Source: Burkholderiales bacterium (GTDB lineage: Bacteria > Pseudomonadota > Gammaproteobacteria > Burkholderiales > JABEVD01). Taken from it: 64,000 nucleotides of DNA. Location of the stretch: assembly GCA_019753155.1 (NCBI GenBank), contig JAIELG010000016.1, positions 62,001 through 126,000 on the forward strand, in the 5' to 3' direction. The translations under genes were made by a program, and so were the position numbers. Positions within the stretch are counted from its first letter, which is position 1. The number at the start of each line of letters is the position of its first letter. This document shows, one piece after another, positions 27,814-36,316 of this stretch. The notes under the pieces are model-generated. The model was not told the DNA's origin. It saw only the letters and a program-made list of their open reading frames with translations, and did not search any database.

Positions 27814-30309
27814 GAGCCGCACCGCGAATTCTTCTGGCGGCACCGGCTTGCCAAACAGGTAACCCTGAAAAGCCATGCAGCCGTTTTCCTTGAGGAAGGT
27901 GAATTGCGGCTCGGTTTCGACTCCTTCCGCAATCACATGCAAGCCGAAGTTCCGCGCCATACCGAGGATGGTTTTTACCATCACTGCGTTGCCGGAGTCC
28001 GTTGTCACGTCGTGTATGAAACTCTTGTCGATCTTGATTTGATCGAGCGGCAGCCGCTTCAGGTAGGACAGCGACGAAAAACCCATGCCGAAATCGTCCA
28101 GAGACAATGTGACGCCCAGTGTCTGTCTTAGCGCAAGCATTTTCGCCACGACAAAGTCCATGTCGTCCAGCGCCAGGCTCTCGGTCAATTCCAGCTTGAG
28201 GCGTGATGGATTGATGCTGTGCTTCCGGATTGCGGCGCCGATCTGCTCCGTAAAGTCTGGCTGTTTGAACTGTTGTGCGCTGATATTGATCGCAAGAACA
28301 AGATTGCGGGTTTGTTGGTCATCCTGCCACGAGGCAATTTGCCGGCAGGCGGTATCGAGTACCCAATGTCCGATTTCCAGAATCAGCGAATTCTCCTCGG
28401 CGAATGGGATGAATTGAGACGGCAGTACCATGCCGCGTATGGGATGCATCCAGCGTATCAGCGCTTCGGCGCCTATCGGGTGATGATCCTGGTCGAGCTG
28501 AATCTGGTAGAACAGACGAAACTGCCGGTCGGAGAGGGCGCCGCGCAGATCCGACTCCAGCGCGACACGCATTTCCAGCGAGCGCTGCATGGACGGATCG
28601 AAGAACTGCACCTTGTTCCGCCCGGAATCCTTGGCTTGATACATCGCCATGTCGGCATGCTTGATCAGTTCGTCTATAGACTCGTCATGGCCGAAAAAGA
28701 TACACACGCCGATACTGGGCGAACTGCGATTCATGTTCCCCTTGATCTGATAAGGCGTGGACAGGACTGCGCGTATCTTCTCGGCAACCTGCGCCGCATG
28801 CTGCGAAGCGTCTTCCGCCTCCGAGCTGATATTCTCGATGAGCACCACGAACTCATCCCCGCCGAGGCGGGCAACGGTATCCATCTCCCGCACACAGAAT
28901 CTCAGGCGTTTGGCAACTTCGACGAGCAGCATGTCTCCGTAATCATGCCCCAGCGTGTCGTTTATCGTTTTGAATTTGTCCAGGTCCAGGAACAGCAATG
29001 CGCCATACAGTTTGTTGCGCGCCGATACCGAAAGCGCAAGGCCGAGCCGGTCGAGCAGCAATCGCCGGTTCGGCAGGCCGGTCAGCACATCGTAAAATGC
29101 CAGATTGTGAATTTCTTCCTCGGCTTTTTTGCGGCTGGAAATGTCGTTGGCAATGGAGACATATTGGGTTGTTTCCCCGGCGTCATTCTTGACTGCGGTG
29201 ATAGTCATGTATTTCGGATAAATATTTCCGTTTTTGTTTCTATCCCATACCTCACCCGACCAGGCGCCTTCGCTCAGCAGCGCTTGCCACATCCCGGCGT
29301 AGAAATCCCTGCCATGGCGGCCCGAACTCAGGATGCGGGGATTTTTGCCTATCACGTCCTTTTCGCCATATCCCGTGATTTTCTCGAACGCCCGATTGAC
29401 GCGAATGATGTTGGCGTTGGCGTCCGTAATCATGATGGCCTCGTGTGTCTCGAATGCCGCAGCGGCGATACGCAGTGCTTCTTCGGCCTTCTTGCGCTCG
29501 GTGATTTCCACCGCAGTCGGCAGCAGGCCGACAATCCGGCCATTCTCGTCGTATACCGGCGAAATCTGGAAATCGATGGGGACGAGATCTTTTCCCATCT
29601 TCACTACCACGTCGTAGCGTTGCGCTTGTCCCAGCCTGGCGGCTTCGATGGCATGCATCAATTGTGACCGCACCTTGTCGTCATAGGACCACCACGGCGC
29701 ATCGTAGAAGTATTTGCCGATGATGTCCTCCCGGAAGTATCCTGCCCGATCGAGTGGCGCCTTGTTGACTTCCTGAACCACACCATGCGTATCCAGCAAT
29801 GCAACGTAGGCAAACAGATTGTCGAGGATTTTCTTGAAGTGCTGCGCGCTTCGCTCCAATGACGCATGGGCCTGCGCAGATTGCTTCAGTTCCAGAACAT
29901 ATTGCAGGCGAAAGCGATGCATGGCCTCGATCGAAAAGGACACGATGATTCCATCCATGAGGAACACCATGTTCGACCAGAGACTGGTTCGCAGAACTTC
30001 GATCGAAAAAGAAAAATAGGGCGGAGTAAATATGAAGCTGGCAAAAGCCAGCCCGATTATCGTGGCGAACAAGCCTGGCAAGAATCCTCCTGTGATTGCG
30101 GCAAGTGCGACTGCCGGGAAGAAGGTCAGGTACTGCAAGCCTGCATCGATCGGAGCGATTGCCAGGCGCGCCAACAGGGCCAAAGTCATCAGGGCAACTG
30201 ACAACAGGTAGTGGAGAACGCTTCCGCGTTTCTCGGGGGCGAGGAGGGGGATGTGGTTTGCCATTGCCAGTCTTAAACGATGAGCGAATGCTATCTGGCT
30301 TTCCAGCAT
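27799..30309 (-). CDS. DUF4118-PAS-PAS-GGDEF-EAL signalling protein
   Basis: The 836-residue protein begins with a four-helix KdpD-type DUF4118 membrane domain (about 30-130), then two PAS domains (about 158-275 and 280-400), a GGDEF domain (about 403-568) with intact LGGDEF and RxxD inhibitory site, and an EAL domain (about 575-828) with EALIRW, ELTES, DDFGMG and EGVET. Both catalytic halves look competent. I chose the ATG at 30309 behind AGGGATTG over an upstream TTG. The last codons are made from a dispersed-repeat end. Confidence 0.93.
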   Translation of the reverse strand: MLESQIAFAHRLRLAMANHIPLLAPEKRGSVLHYLLSVALMTLALLARLAIAPIDAGLQYLTFFPAVALAAITGGFLPGLFATIIGLAFASFIFTPPYFSFSIEVLRTSLWSNMVFLMDGIIVSFSIEAMHRFRLQYVLELKQSAQAHASLERSAQHFKKILDNLFAYVALLDTHGVVQEVNKAPLDRAGYFREDIIGKYFYDAPWWSYDDKVRSQLMHAIEAARLGQAQRYDVVVKMGKDLVPIDFQISPVYDENGRIVGLLPTAVEITERKKAEEALRIAAAAFETHEAIMITDANANIIRVNRAFEKITGYGEKDVIGKNPRILSSGRHGRDFYAGMWQALLSEGAWSGEVWDRNKNGNIYPKYMTITAVKNDAGETTQYVSIANDISSRKKAEEEIHNLAFYDVLTGLPNRRLLLDRLGLALSVSARNKLYGALLFLDLDKFKTINDTLGHDYGDMLLVEVAKRLRFCVREMDTVARLGGDEFVVLIENISSEAEDASQHAAQVAEKIRAVLSTPYQIKGNMNRSSPSIGVCIFFGHDESIDELIKHADMAMYQAKDSGRNKVQFFDPSMQRSLEMRVALESDLRGALSDRQFRLFYQIQLDQDHHPIGAEALIRWMHPIRGMVLPSQFIPFAEENSLILEIGHWVLDTACRQIASWQDDQQTRNLVLAINISAQQFKQPDFTEQIGAAIRKHSINPSRLKLELTESLALDDMDFVVAKMLALRQTLGVTLSLDDFGMGFSSLSYLKRLPLDQIKIDKSFIHDVTTDSGNAVMVKTILGMARNFGLHVIAEGVETEPQFTFLKENGCMAFQGYLFGKPVPPEEFAVRLTSRT

Positions 30310-30426
30310 AGACAATCCCTACACACGATACGGGTATTGGAGAGGTTCCATTATTACATAAGCGGGCTGGGAATTTGCCGCTTCGTTACCGGGCATATGA
30401 TGAACTCACGCTCATGGGAGCGGAAA

Positions 30427-32235
30427 TCAGCCGATGGGACGGCCGAGAATCTGGATTTCCATTGCTTTCAGGCTGACCGGAAGGGCGATGCACGGACCAG
30501 CGGAAATCTGTCCCCCGATCTCGTGTATTTCAGCCTGCCCGGTCAGCATTGCCGGAGCGGGTTTCGTTGGGGAGCCGTTATTGCTGAAGAGAATCTCGAA
30601 CTTCGATCCGGCGGGATTGAGGCTGGAGTCGACGATGAGCGAGCCCGCGAAACCGGACTGGCTGCCGGTATTCACGATGACCACCACTTCCTGATCGTTC
30701 AGGATGCGGGAAAAAGCCAGCACGCCGCCCGCGAAAGGGGAGATGCCGAAATGGAAGCCGTCGCCCGAGATGGGGCGGAAATAGAATCGTCCGTAACGAA
30801 GCGCCGGGTGTTCCTGCCGAACCTTCGAGATGCTCCGGATCATTCCATAAAAGGGATGATCCGGGTCGAACGCCTGCGGCTTGCCCCATAATGCTTCCCG
30901 CACGTTCTGGTCGCTGTCGCCCATGCCATGCAATCCCTGTTCCGTTCCATAGTAGATGCAGGGAATTCCAGGCAGCGAGAACAGGCAGGCGAGCCCCATG
31001 GTCACCTGATCGTCGAAGCGATGGGGATCGTCGCTCGAACTGAAATAGAAGCGCTGATGCTGGTCGTGATTGTCCAGGAAAGTGACGAAATACCGGCTGG
31101 CTTCTCCATGCGAACTGACGACATTTTTTTCGACATCCTTGCGCACCTGGTACATATCGACTATTTCGCTCGGGGGCACCATACCCTTCAACATGCCGGG
31201 CAGCCTGAAGAAGAGCGGGAAATCCAGCGATGCGTCGACGCCGACTATGTCGCCCGTGGCCGAAACATTGCGGCCTATGAATTGCGAAATCTTCTGCTCG
31301 TCATCGTAAACCTCCCCATAGGTGAAGAAATTTTTCTTGCCTATGGAAAGGGCGAATTCGCGGATGGCGTTGCCGAACCTCAGGGCGAAATCCCGGTCCA
31401 GGTATTTCAGGGTGTCGATGCGGAACCCGTCTATGTCGTATTTTGCGATGAGGTACTGGAAGCTCCGGATCAGGATATTGCCCAGTTCGTGGTTTCCGGT
31501 GAGCAGCTGCTTGAGCGAGCAAAAGTCGCCTATGGTTTCCGGGCCGCCGGATTTGGCCGTTCCCTGTCTGCGGAAAAACTCGTTGCGGCGCAGTTCGTCC
31601 GGGAATACCGTCGCATCATCGGGCGGGCTGGGAACGTTTTCTCCCACCATCCAGTCCGGGCGCGAATTCCCATGGGCATCCCGCCAGTATATTTCGAGCG
31701 CGGTATCGCTGTAGGAAGCCTCCGAGCCTGACGGATAGGAAAAGACATCGCCGGCGTGGTTGAGCACGATGTCCAGGATGATGTAAATGCCCAGGCCATG
31801 CGCTTCGTCGACAAGCGCCTGCAGTTCCTCGTCGGCTTTCGAAGGGTCGGAGCACAGGCGCGGTTCAACCTTCAGAAAGTCCTGGAAGCCGTAACCATGA
31901 TAGCTCCCATCGTTGGGCGCACCGTTCAGGAACCGGCAATTTTTCAGCACGGGCGTGAACCAGATCGCGCCCACGCCCAATTCCTTCAGGTAGCCCAGTT
32001 TCTGGCGTATCCCCTCTATCGTCCCGCCCTGATAGCCGCCGAATTTTGCGTCATATGCGATTCCCGGCAGCGAATTGGGCGGCGATATGGGATTGTTGAA
32101 GCGATCCACCATCAGGAAATATATCCAGATGTCGCGCCAATCCTCCGGGGAAGGCGTCATCTTCCTTCCTGGAACGGGCAGGCGGGGCAGGTTCAGTTCA
32201 TCCTGGATCGCTGAGTCGAAAACGGAAGTGGCCAT
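30427..32235 (-). CDS. GH13 alpha-amylase-family glycosidase
   Basis: The 602-residue enzyme has the (beta/alpha)8 catalytic machinery of family GH13: DIVLNHAGD, DGFRIDTLKYLD (nucleophile Asp274), GEVYDDE (acid/base Glu308) and LDNHDQ (Asp391), followed by a C-terminal beta domain. No signal peptide is visible, so it likely acts on cytoplasmic glycogen or maltodextrins. I placed the start at MATSVFD because GGAG precedes it by six bases; the upstream extension crosses a dispersed repeat. It stands alone, without other glycogen genes in view. Confidence 0.9.
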   Translation of the reverse strand: MATSVFDSAIQDELNLPRLPVPGRKMTPSPEDWRDIWIYFLMVDRFNNPISPPNSLPGIAYDAKFGGYQGGTIEGIRQKLGYLKELGVGAIWFTPVLKNCRFLNGAPNDGSYHGYGFQDFLKVEPRLCSDPSKADEELQALVDEAHGLGIYIILDIVLNHAGDVFSYPSGSEASYSDTALEIYWRDAHGNSRPDWMVGENVPSPPDDATVFPDELRRNEFFRRQGTAKSGGPETIGDFCSLKQLLTGNHELGNILIRSFQYLIAKYDIDGFRIDTLKYLDRDFALRFGNAIREFALSIGKKNFFTYGEVYDDEQKISQFIGRNVSATGDIVGVDASLDFPLFFRLPGMLKGMVPPSEIVDMYQVRKDVEKNVVSSHGEASRYFVTFLDNHDQHQRFYFSSSDDPHRFDDQVTMGLACLFSLPGIPCIYYGTEQGLHGMGDSDQNVREALWGKPQAFDPDHPFYGMIRSISKVRQEHPALRYGRFYFRPISGDGFHFGISPFAGGVLAFSRILNDQEVVVIVNTGSQSGFAGSLIVDSSLNPAGSKFEILFSNNGSPTKPAPAMLTGQAEIHEIGGQISAGPCIALPVSLKAMEIQILGRPIG

Positions 32236-32320
32236 GATTGCTCCATGATGGGGTGGCTCATACCCAATTGAAGTTAGGTTATCGCTGTAATAAAAGCAAG
32301 GATGACCCCTTCCGGTCAGC

Positions 32321-32347
32321 TTAGGGAACCACTGATTTAATCTTCCG
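32321..32347 (+). repeat. Solo end of the dispersed repeat
   Basis: TTAG followed by GGAACCACTGATTTAATC matches the end of the MITE at 34596 with two or three differences. No partner end is visible downstream, so this is a solitary or degraded copy in the gap between the GH13 and dioxygenase genes. Confidence 0.65.
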
Positions 32348-32434
32348 TAGGCGCAGCGAGATGCATGAGGCAGGACATCGGGAATGATTGCATTGACGTA
32401 TAATGGCGACAATTCAGACCATGAATGACCCGCA

Positions 32435-33193
32435 ATGACTGTCACCATGCCTGCCCCGGCTTACATCGATCCCGTATGTCTTGACCATGCCTTGAAAACC
32501 CGTGGATACGGGGTGTTGAGTCCGGCTGGCGTTGCAGCATTCGTCGAATGCCCGCTGTCGGAACTGGAATTGCTGAAAGCGGATTGGAGCGACCTGCCGC
32601 TGGACGGGTTCCTCAAGGATGGCGGGAGCTACCGAAGGCGGCGGCATTCCAGCTTTATCGTGGCGCCGCAGGAAGTCAGGCAGGTTGCGCATCGCGCGCA
32701 TTACCAGCCGCTGGAATACAATGCGCTGCACGGCGGGATGCTGCGATTGTTCGAACCGATGGCTGCACGGACCATTGCGCAACCCGTCTGGCCGAAATTG
32801 CTGCTGGCCATTGCGCGAGTCTGTTCGGCCATCAAAGGCGAGCGCACCTGGTATGTGGAAGCGCACCAGTTTCGCATCGACACCGGAAACGGCATAGGGC
32901 GGCCGACGCCGGAAGGCGCGCATCGCGATGGCGTGGATTTCGTCGCCATCTTGCTGGTGGCGCGGGAGAACGTCAAGGGAGGCGAGAGCCGCATCTTCGA
33001 ATCCGATGGGCCGCACGGGCAGCGATTTACCTTGATCGAGCCGTGGACCTTGCTGCTGCTCGACGATCAAAAAGTCATCCACGAATCCACCCCGATCCAG
33101 CCTACCGCGACGGGCGGGCATCGCGACACACTGGTGTTGACGTTCCGGTCGGGGGGATTCATCGAGCCGCCGCGCGATTGCGATGCGGCCTGA
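32435..33193 (+). CDS. 2-oxoglutarate/Fe(II) dioxygenase-family protein
   Basis: The 252-residue protein resembles the 2OG-Fe oxygenase family that includes the L-isoleucine 4-hydroxylase group. The iron ligands are visible as H-x-D in GAHRDGVDF and the distal His in KVIHESTPI; the Arg in GGHRDTLVLTF would bind 2-oxoglutarate. These proteins hydroxylate free amino acids or small molecules; the substrate here is unknown. It stands between a divergent amylase and RNase T2. No signal peptide is seen, so it is cytosolic. Confidence 0.82.
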   Translation: MTVTMPAPAYIDPVCLDHALKTRGYGVLSPAGVAAFVECPLSELELLKADWSDLPLDGFLKDGGSYRRRRHSSFIVAPQEVRQVAHRAHYQPLEYNALHGGMLRLFEPMAARTIAQPVWPKLLLAIARVCSAIKGERTWYVEAHQFRIDTGNGIGRPTPEGAHRDGVDFVAILLVARENVKGGESRIFESDGPHGQRFTLIEPWTLLLLDDQKVIHESTPIQPTATGGHRDTLVLTFRSGGFIEPPRDCDAA

Positions 33194-33228
33194 TATAAAA
33201 GCAGGGCTTGTACTTCAAGGACGGCGGC

Positions 33229-33330
33229 ATGTTCGGCCGTTTCCATAGAAGCGAGTTCGGTCTTTATCCGGCTTTCAGTCAAGATGATGAAGCCGCCGTG
33301 CGCGCCGGATTGGCTGCGCATGCCAGGTGA
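33229..33330 (+). CDS. Possible 33-residue small protein
   Basis: A short frame starting MFGRFHRSEFGLYPAF is preceded by AAGGA at a suitable distance and ends before the RNase T2 gene. The in-frame upstream codons (LYFKDGG) suggest it may instead be the tail of a lost larger gene. I do not recognise it. Confidence 0.25.
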   Translation: MFGRFHRSEFGLYPAFSQDDEAAVRAGLAAHAR

Positions 33331-33411
33331 CAGTTGCTCGAAGATCGGCCATACTGCATGTCGAATTGACCTGTGGCCCCCGGCCGGCAGCAATGGAGAA
33401 AATGTCCTGAT

Positions 33412-34026
33412 ATGAAAATGATCGCATTTGCGTTACTCATGGCCTTGAGCTTCGCGGCTTGCGCGGATGGCGAGCCGGGGAAGTTCGACTATTACGTCCT
33501 CACCCTGTCCTGGTCGCCCGAGCATTGCGCCGAGGCGAAAAGGGACAGGCTCCAGTGCGGGGGGCAAAGGCATTACGGATTCGTCGTGCATGGATTGTGG
33601 CCGCAATACGAGAGGGGGTATCCCGATTCCTGCTCCGCGGCTTCAGGCGTTCCGGAGGCTGTCGTGCAGGACATGCTTCCCCTCATGCCCAGCGAGAAAC
33701 TGATCCGGCACGAATGGGAAAAGCACGGCACATGCAGCGGCAAAAAACCCGGCGATTATTTTGGCATGATCAGGAGCACCGTGCGGACCATCAGGATACC
33801 GGATGCATTCTCGAATCCGGGCTACCCGATTGACACTACGGCTGCAAAAATCCGCAGGGCGTTCCTGGATTCGAATCCCGGTCTGGAACTGGCTGTGGCA
33901 TGCAAAGGCAAGTATCTTCAGGAGGTCCGTCTCTGTTACGACAAGGCAATGCATCCCAGGGCGTGCGGCAGGGATGTCAGGAACCATTGCCCGTCGTCGC
34001 TTGTGATCATGCGTCCTGTCAGGTAA
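33412..34026 (+). CDS. RNase T2-family ribonuclease
   Basis: The 204-residue protein has both catalytic blocks of the T2 family: HGLWPQY (CAS I) and HEWEKHGTC (CAS II), with several cysteines suited to disulfides. A hydrophobic leader (residues 1-18) indicates export; cleavage after ACA or lipidation at the AAC cysteine are both possible. It probably degrades RNA nonspecifically in the periplasm as a nutrient or stress enzyme. The ATG at 33412 gives the leader; the frame extends further upstream without features. Confidence 0.92.
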   Translation: MKMIAFALLMALSFAACADGEPGKFDYYVLTLSWSPEHCAEAKRDRLQCGGQRHYGFVVHGLWPQYERGYPDSCSAASGVPEAVVQDMLPLMPSEKLIRHEWEKHGTCSGKKPGDYFGMIRSTVRTIRIPDAFSNPGYPIDTTAAKIRRAFLDSNPGLELAVACKGKYLQEVRLCYDKAMHPRACGRDVRNHCPSSLVIMRPVR

Positions 34027-34027
34027 G

Positions 34028-34498
34028 TCACGGCATATCGGTCTTGTTCTCGATGAACAGGGCATGGGCGGCGTCATGCACCATTTCGGACAGGGCCTTG
34101 TCGTCGGGTCCGCTGATGACCGAGGGATGGGTGTCCATGGTCATCTGGTAGCTGCCCTTCAAATAGAGTTTCACTTCGGCCCTGAGATAAGACACGAGGT
34201 ATGTCGGGGATGGAAAGCCGCTATGGGAGCCGCCCTTCCAGACCTTGCGCAGGGTTTTGAACGACCAGACCACCCGGTTCGGGACAGGGTTTTCTCCCGG
34301 CTCTCCCGCTGCGAAATGCAGGGCGGTCTCTTCCTGCATTTTCTGGGCCAAATAGGCGGCCAATTGCGCCTGCGTGAAGCCGGGAACTTCCCCCGACACC
34401 TCGATCACGATGATATCCGGCGTAGCGGCCGCTTCGGCAATGTCCGCCAGAGAGAACGAAAAAACGACCGCCGCCAAAACCATTTTAGCCATACGCAT
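34028..34498 (-). CDS. Exported protein of unknown function
   Basis: This 156-residue protein has a clear signal peptide (MRMAKMVLAAVVFSFSLADIAEA, cleavage near residue 23) and a mixed alpha/beta mature part with conserved-looking aromatic stretches (VVWSFKTLRKVWKGG, TYLVSYLRAEVKLYLKGSY). I do not recognise the family. The ATG at 34498 has AAAGG eight bases upstream; an ATG eight codons earlier is possible. It is convergent with RNase T2 one base away. A MITE lies in its upstream region. Confidence 0.7.
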   Translation of the reverse strand: MRMAKMVLAAVVFSFSLADIAEAAATPDIIVIEVSGEVPGFTQAQLAAYLAQKMQEETALHFAAGEPGENPVPNRVVWSFKTLRKVWKGGSHSGFPSPTYLVSYLRAEVKLYLKGSYQMTMDTHPSVISGPDDKALSEMVHDAAHALFIENKTDMP

Positions 34499-34595
34499 GG
34501 AAAATACCTTTCGAACTTGCAAGGATGAACTGGGTGAAACCGCCGATTATATCCATAAATAATTGCGCCCACACACGCATTCGAGCGTCCAATGT

Positions 34596-34873
34596 CTAAG
34601 GAACCGCTGATTTAATCCTGCGTGGAGCACGTTGCTGGGAAAGATGATCGCCGGACGCGCGACGCAGGTCGTAGCCGGGTCTATTGAGCCAAGGAGCGCG
34701 ACAAAGCGAGCGCTCGATTTTTACGCAACCCTACAGGGACGGGGCTTTGCGGGCGATGCTCTTTGTCGCTCGATTTGCGAATGGAATAACCATTCGCTGC
34801 GTCTCGCTTCGCGAGCCTCATCCCGCAAAGCCGGCCGTCGCGCCTACGCAGGATTAAATCAGCGGTTCCCTAA
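34596..34873. mobile_element. Complete MITE with 23-bp inverted ends and CTAA target duplication
   Basis: GGAACCGCTGATTTAATCCTGCG at 34600-34622 is matched by its perfect reverse complement at 34847-34869 (23 bp; shown here by its first bases only where longer than allowed). CTAA flanks both sides (34596-34599 and 34870-34873), a YTAR duplication as made by IS5-type transposases. The 270-bp interior is rich in internal palindromes and has no coding frame. The right CTAA contains the stop codon of the MgtE-like gene. Confidence 0.85.
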
Positions 34874-36117
34874 TCCAGCCGCGGCTTGATGCCGCGAATG
34901 TCCCTGAAGGAAACCACGGCCAGCAGGATGTTTTTTTCATCCGTGACAGGAATGGCGCGAAAACCGTAGCGCTCGAACATGTCCACTGCATCGCTCAGGG
35001 TATCTTCCGGACTCAGGCTGATGACATTCTCGGACATGATTTCCCCAATCGACTGCTCAGACTCGGCGGCAACGAGTTCCCGGATATCGACGACCCCTTT
35101 CAGGACATCCTCTTCGTCGGTGACATAGACGTACATGATGACGTCCATGTTCCTGGCAAATTCCCGAAAATCCGTCATGACCGTCTTGACCTGCATTGAC
35201 CCGGACATTTTCATGAACTTCCGGGTGGAATAGAGGAGAATGTTCTCGTCATGGTGGTCGATTATCTTCTGTACCCTGGCGGAATTATCCTGATCGATCA
35301 TCTGCAGCAATTCGTCCGCTTCGGCAGTCGGCAGCGCCGCCAGGATGATGGCTGCCTGTGCCGGGCTCATGGCGTTGATCAATCGGGCTGCGTGGCGTTT
35401 TTCGATTGCGTGGATCAATTCGCGCTGAACCCGCGGCTCCACCTCTTCCAGGGTATCGGAGGCATGTTCCGGTTCGAGTTCCTTGAATACCGCCAGCCGC
35501 TGCTCGCTGTCCAGCTCTTCCAGGATGTTCGCCATGTCGACCGGATGGATATCGCTGATATTTTCTTTGAGCACGTTGAGTTTGACGTGCCCCTTGAAGG
35601 TGTCGATATGTTCCGGCAGCCGTTGGACGTACATCCATGAGAGCGTCCCGCCTTTCTCCTGCGCGGATATCCAGTCGGCGACTTTCTTCAGACCCAGACG
35701 GCGCAGCAGATGCCGCCTGCTGAAATCGACTTCGCTGACATACAGCTTGCCGTCCTGAAAGTCGAGGCTGATGTCATAGATGACCTCGACTTCGTGATCG
35801 TCCATGTCAAGGATCTTCTTGTCGAGAATATGTGAGCGAAGCAGGATCGATCCCTCTGCAGGCGGGCGTACGTACTCGGTCGGATCGCTCAAATCGAATA
35901 CGATTTCCGTGTTCGAGATCAGAGTCAGTTTGTCCCACGGCAGCAACAACGGGGGATAACCGAAAGGGCGGCTGACAATAAAATGGCTGACCTCGGGAAG
36001 TTTTCCGGTCTCGACGATTACCATGTCGCTCAAGCGGCCGATCCGCAGGGCTTTCAGATAGACACGGCGACCGATGATTTCACTGAGAAAAAATTTGTGT
36101 TCCAGTACGGAGACCAT
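34870..36117 (-). CDS. MgtE cytoplasmic-domain protein (PRC-like, MgtE-N, CBS pair) without channel
   Basis: The 415-residue soluble protein has a PRC-barrel-like N-terminal region (about 1-165), an MgtE-N superhelical domain (about 188-295, HPVDMANILEELDSEQR) and two CBS domains (about 300-352 and 356-412). In MgtE these last two parts sense Mg2+ and gate the channel; here the five-helix channel domain is absent. The gene lies 11 bases after a small membrane protein and an NRAMP-like transporter, so it probably regulates that transporter in response to Mg2+. Its TAG stop comes from a MITE target duplication. Confidence 0.88.
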   Translation of the reverse strand: MVSVLEHKFFLSEIIGRRVYLKALRIGRLSDMVIVETGKLPEVSHFIVSRPFGYPPLLLPWDKLTLISNTEIVFDLSDPTEYVRPPAEGSILLRSHILDKKILDMDDHEVEVIYDISLDFQDGKLYVSEVDFSRRHLLRRLGLKKVADWISAQEKGGTLSWMYVQRLPEHIDTFKGHVKLNVLKENISDIHPVDMANILEELDSEQRLAVFKELEPEHASDTLEEVEPRVQRELIHAIEKRHAARLINAMSPAQAAIILAALPTAEADELLQMIDQDNSARVQKIIDHHDENILLYSTRKFMKMSGSMQVKTVMTDFREFARNMDVIMYVYVTDEEDVLKGVVDIRELVAAESEQSIGEIMSENVISLSPEDTLSDAVDMFERYGFRAIPVTDEKNILLAVVSFRDIRGIKPRLD

Positions 36118-36128
36118 CAGGCAACCCC

Positions 36129-36302
36129 TCAGTTCAGCATCAACACGAATTTGTAAAGGATCAGACTGACCAGCAGCAAAAGGTAAATCCGCAGCGCCAT
36201 CAGCGAGATCTTTACGCCGAGCGACATCTCGATATGAGGTTTGCTATAGCGTTGGTTGATTTCCCGTATTTTGGCGGCGAAACGGTGCAGGCTTGACGGC
36301 AT
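36129..36302 (-). CDS. Small single-pass membrane protein
   Basis: A 57-residue protein has a basic N-terminal half and one hydrophobic helix (about residues 31-55, SLMALRIYLLLLVSLILYKFV). It starts at an ATG with GGAGA eight bases upstream; a GTG overlapping the NRAMP stop is an alternative. It lies between the NRAMP-like transporter and the MgtE-like protein and might link them. I know of no named family. Confidence 0.65.
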   Translation of the reverse strand: MPSSLHRFAAKIREINQRYSKPHIEMSLGVKISLMALRIYLLLLVSLILYKFVLMLN

Positions 36303-36316
36303 GTCCGGTTCTCCGG

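Noticed and set aside
32236-32448. N-terminal extension of the GH13 enzyme
   Set aside because: The extra codons cross a dispersed repeat and show no family similarity; GGAG precedes the internal ATG.
33067-33393. 108-codon minus-strand frame between the dioxygenase and RNase T2 genes
   Set aside because: It overlaps the dioxygenase 3' end, lacks a ribosome-binding site and has no recognisable domain.
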